A DNA stretch of 64,000 nt from Cladochytrium replicatum (GCA_025526935.1 JAHLKD010000029.1:310001-374000), one strand, 5' to 3'. Shown: positions 18,977 through 30,575, counted from the first letter of the stretch. Notes: generated by a model from the letters alone, not told the origin. Program-made: numbers and translations.

Positions 18977-19525
18977 GAAGTACCGTCCAGGAGTTGAGAA
19001 AGCGACCGCCTGGACAGAATCCTATTACAAGTAGTATTTGTAGAGAGGTTGGTTGTACTTGATCGAGATCAGTGAAGTATCAGTGAAGTACCGTCAATGA
19101 GTTGAGAAAGTGTCCGGGTGGACAGAATCCTATTGCTAGTAGTATTTGTAGAGAGGTTAGCTGTACTTGATAGAGATCACTGAAGTACCGTCAATGAGTT
19201 GAGAAGGTGTCCGGGTGGACAGAATCTTATTGCTAGTAACATTGATAGAGAGGTTAGCTGTACCTGATACAGATCACTGAAGTACCGTCAATGAGTTGAG
19301 AAAGTGTCCGGGTGGACAGAATCCTATTGCTAGTAGTATTTGTAGAGAGGTTAGCTGTACTTGATAGAGATCACTGAAGTACCGTCAATGAGTTGAGAAG
19401 GTGTCCGGGTGGACAGAATCTTATTGCTAGGAACATTGATAGAGAGGTTAGCTGTACCTGATAGAGATCACTGAAGTACCGTCAATGAGTTGAGAAAGTG
19501 TCCGGGGGGACAGAATCCTATTCTA
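18977..19525 (-). repeat. Right subterminal array of the hAT element, 97-bp units
   Basis: Units marked by GAAGTACCGTC begin at 18977, 19085, 19182, 19279, 19376 and 19473, four of the five steps being exactly 97 bp. The sequence is the reverse complement of the left array. After the last unit come TGACACTCAGTGTCCCAG and TTCTGTCCACCC, which could be close to the transposon end. Confidence 0.9.
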
Positions 19526-19578
19526 CCCAGACAGACACAGTGACACTCAGTGTCCCAGATTTCTGTCCACCCTTAATG

Positions 19579-19617
19579 TCAACCAACAGATCTTAATGAG
19601 TGGGTCAATATCATTTT
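19579..19617 (+). repeat. 39-bp sequence identical to 6683-6721
   Basis: A perfect direct match of 39 bp (TCAACCAACAG through CAATATCATTTT) lies just outside the right hAT array, and the same sequence lies outside the left array at 6683-6721. It is much longer than an hAT target duplication. It may mark a larger duplicated host segment or another element into which hAT inserted. From 19618 to 19839 nothing further was recognised. Confidence 0.85.
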
Positions 19618-19856
19618 ACTCTCAATGTATGAAGATCATTTTCCCCTCAGGTTCTCAGCCCCATCCCAAACCGTACTTCCTCAGATTCGATACCAAACAT
19701 TTCCCCCAAATTGTACTCATTCACAGAACCCTCATCTGCAACCTGCACAGACCATCTTAACTTGTCCAAGTGCTCCATAAGTCCACCAACTGCCCACCAA
19801 TTTGTCAGACACATGATTGCTCCTAAAATTTGTCCGGACATGTTATGGCTAAGGTT

Positions 19857-20013
19857 CAGCGGGTCCGGGTCGGGTCCGGGTTTCAGTGGTGACCTGCTTC
19901 AAACCCTTTGGGTCGGGTCGTGTTTGTCCAGGGACCCGCCGGGTCACTGACGGGTACAAAGGGAATACCCGGACCCGAAGTGGTTGAAACCCGTACCCGA
20001 CCCTGACCCGCTG
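19857..20013. mobile_element. 157-bp GGGTC-rich MITE-like element
   Basis: The termini form 29-bp inverted repeats (19857-19885 and 19985-20013) starting CAGCGGGTC, 27 of 29 bases matching. The interior is also rich in GGGTC/GACCC. CAG-type ends suggest an hAT-related miniature element, but no 8-bp target duplication is evident. The sequence after it (to ~20052) is shared with repeats at 41575 and 63355. Confidence 0.6.
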
Positions 20014-20063
20014 GGTTTTTGCTGCCCAGGAGAGTGTTGATTGAACTTGAGTTAGACCAACGG

Positions 20064-21847
20064 ATAATGTGTGAAGAAAATCAACAACTTATCAATTTGG
20101 GAACATGGAACAAACGCATCTTGGCAAATGGGAACAACCTTCTCACTGGCAAATGGGTTTATTCATACAAACTTGATGAAGATGGCAACATCATCCGATT
20201 CAAGGCACGATGGGTAGTTAGAGGGTTCTCCCAGATACAGGGAATGGATTTCGACAAAACCTATTCTCCTGTGGCAAAAACCACTACAATTCGATTACTA
20301 GTTGCTCTTGCTGATCTTGGCAAATGGGAACAACCTTCTCACTGGCAAATGGGTTTATTCATACAAACTTGATGAAGATGGCAACATCATCCGATTCAAG
20401 GCACGATGGGTAGTTAGAGGGTTCTCCCAGATACAGGGAATGGATTTCGACAAAACCTATTCTCCTGTGGCAAAAACCACTACAATTCGATTACTAGTTG
20501 CTCTTGCTGCAATTGTCAAATTACACATCTATCAATTTGACATTACAGGAGCATATCTCAATGCATCACTTGAGGAAGATGTTTATGTTGAAATGCCTCA
20601 TGGATTTACAGAGACTGACGAATCTGGCAATCCATTAGTTTGTAATCTTGTCAAAAGCTTATATGGTTTACATCAAGCTGCTAGAGAATGGTACAAATGC
20701 CTCTGGGCAAAATATGAAGACATCGGATACATCCGTGATCTTTCAGATGCTTGTCATTTCTGGCAAATGAAATCATCTACTCACAGTTCCACTGTGAAAA
20801 TACATGAACACACTACTGTTCATGTAGATGATATTCTTCATTTCTCTCCAGACCCAAATGGCTACCAAGACTTCATGGATGGCTTGAATTCCTCATTCAA
20901 GGTCGGAAGTCACTCTACAGCCAAATGGACTCTGAAAATGCAAATTGATCAAAACTACTCACGGTTATTTCATAACCAATGCTCAATATGCAAAGGAAAT
21001 ATTGCAGAGATTGAAATTATGGGAATCCAATCTTAAACTAGCCAAAACACCTATTTCTTCTCACTACAAACATGAAACAAGCTTGCCTATTTTATCCAAA
21101 AATGATGCAACTATTTTTCGCTCGGAACTCATGAAAATCTCGTACCTAGCTACAAAGACCAGACCTGATTTATCTTATGCTGTCAATGTCTTGGCACAAC
21201 ATCAGGTTGAACCACGAGTTTGCGAACAAAAGGCACTAGCTCGCCTGCATCGTTACTTAGTGGGAACATGGGACTATGGTTTGCATTACACACGCAACAA
21301 CATACCCACTCCCAACGTACACTCTGATGGTGTATATGAGTTTGCATCAAATGAACACATCCCTATGGGATATGCTGATGCAGACTGGGCAAATGATCCT
21401 GCTCGCTATTCCAGGACAGGATATGTTGTAATGTTTGCCAATGCAGCTGTTTGCTGGCAGTCTACAAAGCAACAGGTTATAACTTGCTCTTCCACTGAAG
21501 CAGAGTTATATGCATTGAATGAATTATCACGTGAGATGAAGTGGATGAAAAACCTCATGGCAACCATTGGTATTTCATGCCAAAGTAAGCCCATGATCCT
21601 CTGGCAAGATAATACCTCTACACAGTCTATTGCCAATGACCTGCTTAATCACAGAACTAAACACATGGATGTTCGAGAAAAGTTTGTGAATCTTCAAATT
21701 GAGCAGAAGCAGCAGGAACTCAGAGATATTGATACTGAGAATCAAATTGCTGATATTTTCACAAAACCCTTGACATTCAAATTATTTTCAAAATTCACAC
21801 GCGCACTTGGTCTTGGTGTGTTGATGCATGCACATATATGGAACTAG
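20064..21847 (+). pseudogene. Copia-B reverse transcriptase-RNase H fragment
   Basis: A 5'-truncated pol starts inside RT at about EENQQLINLGTW. It shows GKWVYSYKLDEDGNIIRFKARWV, FDITGAYLNASLEEDVYVEMP, SLYGLHQAAREWYK and THTTVHVDDILHF-type motifs, where the polymerase site reads VHVDD instead of YVDD. A 196-bp exact tandem duplication (20118-20313, repeated from 20314) breaks the start, and a frameshift near 20960 separates RT from RNase H (GYADADWANDPARYSRTGYV, LWQDNTSTQSIAN, DIFTKPL). It ends with a stop at 21847, just before the LTR. It supplies no functional protein. Confidence 0.85.
20118..20509 (+). repeat. 196-bp exact tandem duplication inside copia-B RT
   Basis: The block beginning ATCTTGGCAAATGGG at 20118 recurs at 20314 with no difference that I can see. 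It creates a premature frame break, so it arose after the element lost function or caused that loss. Confidence 0.9.
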
Positions 21848-21901
21848 CTACTCCAGTCTTCATCCACTACCGACACTGAGGGGAAATAGCCTTACCAGAG
21901 A

Positions 21902-22499
21902 TGTCTGGGACAAGTTCATGCGTAATCATACATTACATGAAAGAACTGGCATTTCTAACTATTGGTCATGAAGACATCCTCCTTTACTCATTGGAATCTA
22001 GTAGAGTTCTGCAAGTGATCACACGTTTGAGAAAGAATGTGATGCTAATCAGTTTGCTGCTGACAGTTATATCATACTCGAGTACATCTCGTATGATATT
22101 AATGCAAGGTACTACATACTTATTTCTCATAGAGAACATGTCATCGTAGACAAGATTATCGCTAATCTTCATGTTCTACTCACAATGGTTATTGTGAACG
22201 ATCACTGGGATCTATATCTCTCTATTCGAGAGAATAATGTTTATATTAGATATTTCCATAAATCTATAGCCACAGGTTAATTATAAAAGCCGAAACGACA
22301 GTATATTTGAATTGTTTGCACAATTCAAAGAGCCTGTGGCGAAATGAGATTTCCGGTGGCTGTGGCGCAAGAGCGTGATTGGAGAAACACCAAACTCTGC
22401 ACCTACACAGATCAGCCTGAGGACTATCTCTAGCGCAAGTCCCAGATCAGCAGCACTTAAACTGATCAAATCACATCGCCCTCAAACCAAACTTCAACA
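21902..22499 (+). repeat. Copia-B LTR (copy B1), 598 bp
   Basis: It starts TGTCTGGGAC after the purine-rich ACTGAGGGGAAATAG and ends ACTTCAACA. A good core promoter TATAAAAG is at 22282-22289. It is the 3' LTR of the RT fragment upstream. It is followed by an inverted piece of copia-B gag, so the element is inserted in, or fused to, another B copy. Confidence 0.8.
22282..22289 (+). promoter_or_regulatory. TATA box of the copia-B LTR
   Basis: TATAAAAG lies within the LTR, about 210 bp before its 3' end. It is conserved at 30358-30365 in LTR B2 and, inverted, in LTR B3. Confidence 0.55.
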
Positions 22500-23085
22500 A
22501 TCCAAGCAGTAGCACCAGAGTCAATCAAACCAAGAGGTTTGGCATTTACGTGTAGATTGCAGTTGGTACTCTTCAATGCTGTGATAATAGAGGGATGTGT
22601 AAAATCCACAATATTGTTAGCTTTGAAGATTGAAGAGAAGGATTTGATGGATTGTACCTTGCTGGAAGGTTCTGATTCCTGAGAATCTATATCCATGTTC
22701 TGGGATGTAGAGGAGGAAGCACGAGATGCTTTTATCTGTTTCCATTCCTCATCATTCAAACTTTTGGCTAGTTTGCGTTTCCTGCAGAAATTCTTCTGTC
22801 GTTTTTCTGCGTAAATTCCGCGTAAAGCAGCAACTTGATCAACGGCATTCTGATGTTTTTGCACTAAATTGATGTCGACCTCCGGAAAACAATCGGCAAG
22901 ACAAATGTTTGCAATGTTGTTGTGTCCTTGAGATCGTTCGTACATCTGTAATTCAGCGCGATATGATTGCAATCGTCGATGATTGTCGTTCACAATTGCG
23001 TTGTACTCTTTCAACGCTACGTCGTACTCTTTGACGGCATAATCAAAATCATTTGTTGTGTCGTATTCTTTGAGTGCAGACTCTG
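22500..23085 (-). pseudogene. Copia-B Gag/protease fragment, inverted
   Basis: The minus strand reads a gag-like sequence (RRLQSYRAELQMYERSQG, then RKRKLAKSLNDEEWKQIK) leading into a protease start LIDSGATAW, where the frame meets the end of LTR B1. The homologous forward stretch is at 27957-28240. No zinc knuckle is visible. The fragment is cut at the protease by the LTR junction and at 23085 by repeat X. Confidence 0.8.
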
Positions 23086-24055
23086 TCCTGCTTCAGACAT
23101 ACGACTTTGGTATCGAAAATTCAAAGCAAGCGGCCACAGCTACGACTCGGAGGACTTCATCAGCAACTGTCAAAAAAATTGTGATGAATGCGGCCCAAGA
23201 TTTGTTTTTCAAGGGTTGATCGACTGACATAACTATGACAGCAAGGTAGTTCGTCAAGCCCTGAATGAAATTCACAATGAATGCAGTGGACGAAAGTAGT
23301 TAGTTCATAACAGCAGCAAACGCCTATCGTATGGAGTGCTTGAAAAGCTCTTTCTTTCAGAAGGAAACAACATTTCTGGACTTTTACAGGCGGCAGGGAC
23401 ACAAGTACGGCATTTACAGAGGAATGCCTGTCACTGCAAAGGTTGACGAGTTCCAAGCGACCATTAAACGAGCAGATGAGGACAAAGAGCTAGCAAGATT
23501 CAGGGAGATCACCGCTGCAATGAAAAGGGAGAAGCAGGCAACTTCCCAGGAGATTTCACAATGGAAATCACGTGTGACCGCCCTGGAGGGAGAGCTTGCT
23601 GCTCTGAAACGACAGGCTGGTCATTCAGAAGCTGCAGCACCTGCGGCGCCAACATCAACAGGCGGAACAATAAGCATATCGTCGGCTATCAAGGGGATTG
23701 GTAGAATTCCAAAGGTACATCGAACCAGTTCTCCAACAAGCTCCCTTGCATTGCTTAGCCTGCAGCAGCACCGTTGTACGGCTATCCTTTTGGTGAAAGA
23801 GGTCATCCAGAATATCTGCTTCCAGATGCATAAGATCAATGAGGTTATTTATGACCTTATATTGCCGTCTCTTCCACCATCAATCAAGTAGGTAAACGGT
23901 AACTACGAAGTCCTCTCCCGAAATGAGTTCTTACGGCCCATATTTGTTGAATCAGACGACCGCTCAAGCCGAATATCAACTTCAAGTAGCAGTGCTCAGA
24001 GCAGCCTTACTCTTCTTAAGGTGCACATTTTGCCTGGAAACTGGATACGGCACAA
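23086..24055 (+). repeat. Repeat X, copy 1 (unclassified, carries a coiled-coil ORF)
   Basis: This is homologous to 62205-63010, starting at CGACTTTGGTATC and including CAAAGCAAGCGGCCACAG. It contains a 186-codon ORF (23331-23891) with a heptad-rich middle (EFQATIKRADEDKELARFREITAAMKREK, then SRVTALEGELAALKRQ), an Ala/Ser/Thr linker and a C-terminal segment HKINEVIYDLILPSLPP. The second copy keeps the HKINEVIHDL part but lacks most of the coil. I do not recognise the family. It could be the host-like ORF of an unknown element. Confidence 0.6.
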
Positions 24056-27000
24056 TAATTCTACAATAAGTCGAGCTCCGAGGAAGCTTTTCCGTCTATT
24101 TTCCGATGTCGTACGTTTAGTCTGCGACGGACAGGAAAAAGATATTGGCAGATCATTGTCGACGAACAACCTAGTTTCATCACAATCCACTTCCTGAATC
24201 GAAAGAGTGATGCGGTGGATAGTATGATTCGACATATCTCTGATGTGGAGAATAGAAATCACCCATTACATGTTGCTGAACTACGTTCCGATTCAGGAGA
24301 ATTGATTACGAAACGGTTGATCCAATGGTGCAATACCAAGATTCCTCACATCCACGTCCACCCCTCCGTCAGTAAAAGAACTCGATGGTCTATCAGAGCG
24401 GAATATACAATCAATCAAGTATATGTCGGACGTGATGCTGCTACAAGCTGGACTACCACGAACACTTCAATTCGTGCAACTCTCCATCCTATACGCTGCG
24501 GTTGTCAAGAACGCTACTTTCCATTCAGCTGTGAATGCGATTCCGTACTGTGCTTACCTTGACAAGCGGATAGATTTGGCAACTATCCACGCCTTTGGAA
24601 CACTCGTTAGTTTGTGGATCTCACACGAACAAAGGTTGGCGCGCAGAATCCGAGACAAGTCTGAACTAGGTCTGTTTCTCGGATACAAGGGTGAAGACCT
24701 GAAGATCGTCATAGCACTCAATTTTCGGACAAACACAATAGGCGAATACTTCCATGTTACGTTCCACGAGGGAGTTTTTGTTGGTTATAATCCTACCCGA
24801 CAGTTACTCGACGATCTTACGGTACAATATCCACTGAAGGCCGGGACATATTTCGATGTTGATCAAATACCAACCAGGGATCAGGGGGTGCAAGAGACGA
24901 CTGTTGAGTTTGTCTCAGACAATTTCCCGATTTCTACCGTTGCAGACGAAGAAATCGATGAGGATATGAACGACGACCCCATATATTACCGCTTAGAAGA
25001 AGCCGGTGACATGCATGTTGTTGAACATTTCCATGGACTAGACGATGATGACCCAGACGATGCTGATTACGATCCAAATGCTGATTTATCGACTCCACAA
25101 TCCATTATTGAAGAATCTCCAAATTTGCCTTCTGTATCTCCTGTAGAGGAATATGATGCACAACTCGAAAGTGATCTTCAATTCATTGGAGAAGATGTCG
25201 ACGAAGCGTATGCAGCAAGAAAACGAAAACGTCAAGCAAGTGCAAATTTGTCGAACGCCAAAAGGAAACAAAATTCCTTGTTTACCCGATCCGTTCCTAA
25301 TATCGATTGGACCCTGAAGGCCGATTCCTCATATCCAACACAACCAATTGCGAATGGAAATATACGGACTGCACCAAAGACTCTTCGTGAGGCTTTATCA
25401 CGATCCGATGAGGCTCCATTCTGGTTAGCGGCGATGAAGGAGGAAGTCACACAACTAGTCGGCAACAATACTTGGGCCGAAACGTTTTTACCTGATGGAC
25501 GGAATTTATTATCGGGCAAATGGGTTTTCACATATAAGCTTGACGAACATGGCAATATTACTCGACTCAAAGCACGTTGGGTCGTACGAGGATTTTCACA
25601 GATTGAAGGATTGGATTTCGATGAAACCTATTCTCCAGTTACGAAAACGTCCACAATCCGTTTTCTGATTGCATTAGCAGCATTAGTCGGCATGATCATA
25701 TTCCAGTTTGATATCAAGGGTGCATATCTCAATGCGATACTGGAAGAAGAGAACTACGTCGAACTCCCTCATGGTTTCGGGCGAGTAGATTTCCAGAATC
25801 GACCCATCGTCTGCAGACTTATCAAAAGTCTGTACAGTCTACACCAGGCAGCTCGAGAATGGTACAAAACTCTTTGGAAACAATATCTCAGTGTTGGTTT
25901 CGTGAGGAATATTGCAGACATCTGTCATTTCTGGCGATACAATCCAACAAATAATACCCGCGAACACACTACCGTTCATGTCGATGATATACTACATTTT
26001 TCCACAGATCCAAACGCATATCATCGGTTTCAGACCGATTTGGAAACTTCGTTCACAGTAGGCAGTACTTCGAAGGCGAAATGGATTCTGAAAATGGAGT
26101 TATTGCAGACAATGGAAGGATATTTCCTTAGCAATTCATTGTACGTAAAGAAGATTCTCGAAGAAGCGAACTTATGGGGTACCAACATCAAACCGACCAA
26201 AACACCGATGTCAAAATCATATATCTTTAATGAGACCACACCAACACTGTCCGATGCCGAGGCAACACAATTTCGATCGATGTTAATGAAGATATTGTAC
26301 GTGGCAACTAAGACACGACCGGATATTTCATACGCAGTCAATATTTTGGCACAACATCAGATTGATCCTCGACAGTCAGAATCAAAGGCTCTCTATCGAT
26401 TACAACGATATTTACTCGGTACTTGGGATTACGGTTTACACTATACACGGACTGGTATCACGTCTCCGATGCTAAGACCCGACGGTCTCTACATGTTTGA
26501 TTCGGCTAACAACCCACAAGGTTATGCCGATGCAGACTGGGCAGGCGATGCAGATAGATACTCACGAACCGGTTACGTGGTAATGTTCGCTAATGCGGCA
26601 ATCAGTTGGCAGTCGATTCGACAACAGACTATTGCAGCCTCGTTGTCGGAAGCCGAACTGTATGCGCTGAACAAACTATCGCGTGAGATGAAGTGGATGA
26701 AAAATCTTATGACGGGTATCGGAATTACGTCGTTCAATCCGCTCTGTTTATGGCAAGACAATCAATCCACCGAGTCTATCGCAAACAATCTGTTCAACAA
26801 CAAACGGACTAAACACATGGACGTTCGCGAGAGATTTGTGAATCTCCAAGTTGAACAGAAACATCAGGAGTTACACCATATGGATACTTCTGATATGATC
26901 GCGGACATCTTAACTAAACCTCTTGGAAGTATTTTAATATTCCATTTCTTTTCCGGGAAGCCATCCTTAGCCACATAAGCTCCTATCTCGCACACCAACT

Positions 27001-27356
27001 GATTGAAGAAAGACTGCCTTAGCAACGCAAGCTCCTATCTTGTACCTCCACTGGTTGCCCTCCGTCCGTCTCAAGTTTGACTATGCAACTATCCTGTGAG
27101 ATACGTCAGAACTCTTTTTCTCCGTAGCCCGTTCGACAGCATTGCCTGAATAGCTGGCATGCCCGCTATCACCTCACCAGGGGCTCGTTGGGGCTAGTCA
27201 GTCAGTCTTCACTTAATATACTATCTTGAACGACCGGCTGGCGATGTCCATACAACTCACCTTTATTTCAATGGAATATCAACTTCAGCATTTACAGAAA
27301 GTTATGATCGGTTGAGTGATACTCTCGGTTGTACCTATCTAATGACTGAGGGGGTG
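24056..27356 (+). pseudogene. Copia-A pol fragment: integrase, RT, RNase H
   Basis: 5'-truncated copy of the element at 33664-40221, joined to repeat X at ATTCTACAATAAG. Integrase is frame-damaged until ~24420. An 851-codon ORF (24423-26978) then encodes the rest, about 97-99% identical to the intact copy by eye: SELGLFLGYKGEDLK, GKWVFTYKLDEH, FDIKGAYLNAILEEENYVELPHG, HTTVHVDDILHF, GYADADWAGDADRYSRTGYV, DILTKPLGS. A substitution in SLYSLHQAAREW replaces the usual Gly of SLYGLHQ. The natural 3' end is replaced by a foreign 248-bp segment (26931-27178), after which the element sequence resumes up to its LTR. Confidence 0.85.
26931..27178 (+). other. 248-bp foreign segment in a copia-A 3' region
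   Basis: Between CTCTTGGAAGT and AGGGGCTCGTTGG, where other copies have only 18 bp, this copy has 248 bp of unrelated sequence. It contains two similar sub-blocks ending in AAGCTCCTATCT around 26977 and 27030. No target duplication or terminal repeat was seen. Confidence 0.8.
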
Positions 27357-27956
27357 TGTTAAGTATTTCGATTGATGGACTTGGCCAATCCAGTCATTGA
27401 TAGTACAAAAACACAAACGCCCGATATACAGAAATGTAACTCTTCACCGAGCAACATTTCTAACTATTGAACTAAAGCATATAGATGATGATCTATTACG
27501 AGTTTGGATACCTCCAGTTATTTCTTCATGGGTTATATTTATTGCGGCCATAGGTATAGTAAACTGTCATTACTTTTCTATCATCCACTTGTAGAAGTGA
27601 AGCCCGGATCAGATCACAGCAAAGGTTTACATATGATTAACGCGTTCATGGGAATCATGTGTGAGAACAATCCTGTTGAGGAGAGTTAGATCTCACGCAC
27701 AGCTTAGCATGATTATGCTTCGCTACGCCTGTGAGAAGAAGAGTCAAACCTTATCGCTGCGATCCAGATCTTCCGGAAGGAAAAGCCAAAACGACAGTAC
27801 ACTTATTTAAGGAGCCTGTAGCGATACACACAAGGAGCATTCTCTTGCGCTAGCACTTGTGACTCGCAATCTTCTTTATTCATCTCTTAGCAACATTAAC
27901 CCGTGAATTAACAACACACACAAACCTGAGGATCCAGACCACAGCTTTGTTCAACA
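27357..27956 (+). repeat. Copia-A LTR (copy A1), 600 bp
   Basis: It starts TGTTAAGTATTTCG after GACTGAGGGGGTG (polypurine tract) and ends TTTGTTCAACA. It is the 3' LTR of the fragment upstream. It is followed directly by copia-B protease-region sequence AACGCAAACTAGCC, so an A element is fused to or inserted in a B element here. Confidence 0.9.
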
Positions 27957-29976
27957 AACGCAAACTAGCCAAAAGTTTGAATGATGAGGAATGGAAACAG
28001 ATAAAAGCATCTCGTGCTTCCTCCTCAACATCCCAGAACATGGATATCGATTCTCAGGAATCAGAACCTTCCAGCAAGGTACAATCCATCAAATCCTTCT
28101 CTTCAATATTCAAAGCTAATAATATTGTGGATTTTACACATCCCTCTATTATCACAGCATTGAAGAGTACCAACTGCAATCTACACGTAAATGCCAAACC
28201 TCTCGGTTTGAGTGACTCTGGTGCTACTGCTTGGATGACTCCAGACAGACATGCATTCAAGAATTTATTTTACGTTAATGATGCAGGAGATGTTTACTTG
28301 GCAGACAATCATCCCATTCCTATTAAAGGCTATGGAGATATTGCACTTGTTTTGTCAAATGGTTCAATAAAAAACATTCAAAATGCACTTTTTGTTCCCG
28401 ATTTAGAGGATACACTTATATCTGTCTATAGCATCATTGGGGATGAAGGTGATATATAGATTTTTACCAAAGACAAAGTCTATTTGTCAAACAAAGGAAC
28501 TGAACAATGTGTTACCATTGGTTTAAGACGTGGAGGTTTATATTATCTTCATGGAAGTTTGGATACTACTAATCCATTACTTAAACACTCTTCCAAAATA
28601 GGTCAGCTATTTTGACGAATCTTTCTAATTCTGCACTCTCTGTTGGCAAACAGAATGTTTTACCTGGTACCACTACAAACACCGCCCAAGAGCAGCAGAC
28701 AACCACGTCTGGTGTAAGGTTTGACACAGTGAAGGACAACAATGTTTTCCCAAAGATTCTAACAAAACTAGAGATTACGGGGGTGAAGTTTTAGACGGAG
28801 CTTCATCTGCAACATTAAGTCTATACTCCCAAACAATGGCTGATAATGGAGTAAACAACGTTTCAGCTGTGACCATCAACAAATTAGCTAGATTACACCG
28901 GCAATTTGGTCACATTCATTTGCGGAAAATCTTGCAAACTTTACATTCTCTGGGAAAGAAACTGCCCAAAGTCAGGAGTGATGCACTTGATTTTGTTAAC
29001 TCGTCTATTTTACAGAACTGCATAATTTGCAATCAGACTAAGGCTGTACAAACTCCAATTTACTCAACGCTAAGTCCAGCACTGAGGAAATTATATCGCC
29101 TACATACTGATGCAGTACCGATTCTCAGAAATGGCAAAACAATAGGTCACTGGCAGATTATTGTAGACGAAGACAGTTCTCACATCACAATCTACTTCTT
29201 GCAACGAAAGAGCGAAGCCTCTGATAGTATGCTAAGACACATTGCAGATGTTGAAAATAGATTTCTGCCACTTCACGTCTCTATGAAGTGAGATCTGATT
29301 CTGGAGAACTATTGTCAAACCAATTCTTGACTTGGTGCAGTAACAAGGTACCACGCATACATGCCCATCCTTCACCTGCATCAGTCAAAGAGCTAAATGG
29401 TCTTGCTGAACGGAATGTCCGTTCAATGAAAGAGATGTACAAGTCTATGCTGAAAACAGCTGGTCTTCCACATACTTTACAGTTCATCAAATTTGCCATC
29501 CTTTATGCTGCGACTGTCAAAAATTGTGTTTACCATTCTAGAACTAAGAATGTACCACATGCTGTTTACTTTGACAAGCTGATTGATCCGGCAATCATTC
29601 ACACCTTTGGTACCCTGGTTAGTCTCTGGATTTCTCCAGAACAAAGGTCTAGTCGCAAAGTATCAGAGAAGTCAGAGCTAGGACTATTTCTGGGTTATAA
29701 GGGTGAAGATATGAAAATCATTCATGCTTTTGAATCTTAATACCAAATGCATAAGCGAATATTTTCATTTTACTTTTCATGAGGGAGTATTTGTTGGCTT
29801 AAACCCAACATCACAAACTTTAAATGACCTCACTGAACACTATCCTATTCCTCAGGGTCAACATTTTGATATTTCAAATTTACCTGATATGAATGTTGAT
29901 GCATGCACGTATATGGAACTAGCTACTCCAGTCTTCATCCGCTACCGACACTGAGGGGAAATTGCCTTACCAGAGA
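27957..29976 (+). pseudogene. Copia-B pol with RT and RNase H deleted
   Basis: Order: end of gag (RKLAKSLNDEEWKQIK), protease LSDSGATAWMTP (Ser where copia usually has Thr), GAG-preintegrase zinc site (RLHRQFGHIHLRKI, CIICNQTK), integrase core (HWQIIVDEDSSHITIYF, RSDSGELLSNQF, VKELNGLAERNVRSMKE) and the SELGLFLGYKGED block, interrupted by stops at ~28457 and 28790 and shifts near 29290 and 29735. The frame then reads ISNLPDMNVDACTYMEL and meets the LTR leader. All of RT and RNase H is missing. The join coincides with GTTGATGCATGCAC, which elsewhere lies in the 3' leader (21817). Confidence 0.85.
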
Positions 29977-30575
29977 CGTCTGGGACAAGTTCATGCGTAA
30001 TCATACATTACATGAAAGAACTGGCATTTCTAACTATTGGTCATGAAGACATCCTCCTTTACTCATTGGAATCTAGTAGAGTTCTGAGAGTGATCACGCG
30101 TTTGAGAAAGAATGTGATGCTAATCAGTTTGCTGCTGACAGTTATATCATACTCGAGTACATCTCGTATGATATTAATGCAAGGTACTACACACTTATTT
30201 CTCATAGAGAACATGTCATTGTAGACAAGATTATAGCTAATCTTCATGTTCTGCTCACAATGGTTATTGTGAACGATCACTGGGATCTATATCTCTCTAT
30301 TTGAGAGAATAATGTTTTATATCAGATATTTCCATATATCTATAGCCACAGGTTAATTATAAAAGCCGAAACGACAGTATATTTGAATTGTTTGCACAAT
30401 TCAAAGAGCCTGTGGCGATGTGAGATTTCGGGTGGCTGTGGCGCAAGAACGTGATTGGAGAAACACGAAACTCTGCACATACACAGATCAACCTGAGGAC
30501 TATCTCTAGCGCAAGTCCCAGATCAGCAGCACTAAAACTGATCAAATCACATCGCCCTCAAACCAAACTTCGACA
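29977..30575 (+). repeat. Copia-B LTR (copy B2), 599 bp
   Basis: It begins CGTCTGGGAC (first base changed from TG), ends ACTTCGACA, and has TATAAAAG at 30358-30365. It serves as 3' LTR for the RT-less pol upstream and also as 5' LTR for the gag start downstream. Confidence 0.85.

Larger units (their letters stand above)
6883..19525 (+). mobile_element. hAT DNA transposon (copy 1), interrupted by a chromovirus
   Basis: The limits are taken from two arrays of the same 97-bp repeat, in opposite orientation at the two ends. Inside lies a broken BED-finger/hAT transposase. Removing the retroelement at 9337-18117 and one TCGAT copy leaves a transposon of about 3.9 kb. The true terminal inverted repeats and the 8-bp target duplication expected of hAT elements were not found. 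GGGTCGGGTC-rich sequence at 6820-6880 may be part of the left terminus. A decayed second copy lies at 60395-62165. Confidence 0.8.

Noticed and set aside
22281-22469. Repeated ~62-codon ORFs (also at 30357 and 30916) with near-identical protein
   Set aside because: They lie entirely inside copia-B LTRs; their conservation reflects the LTR, not coding.
27504-27689. Repeated 61-codon ORF ending ENNPVEES (also 32559, 33811, 39770)
   Set aside because: It is the middle of the copia-A LTR, conserved as DNA.
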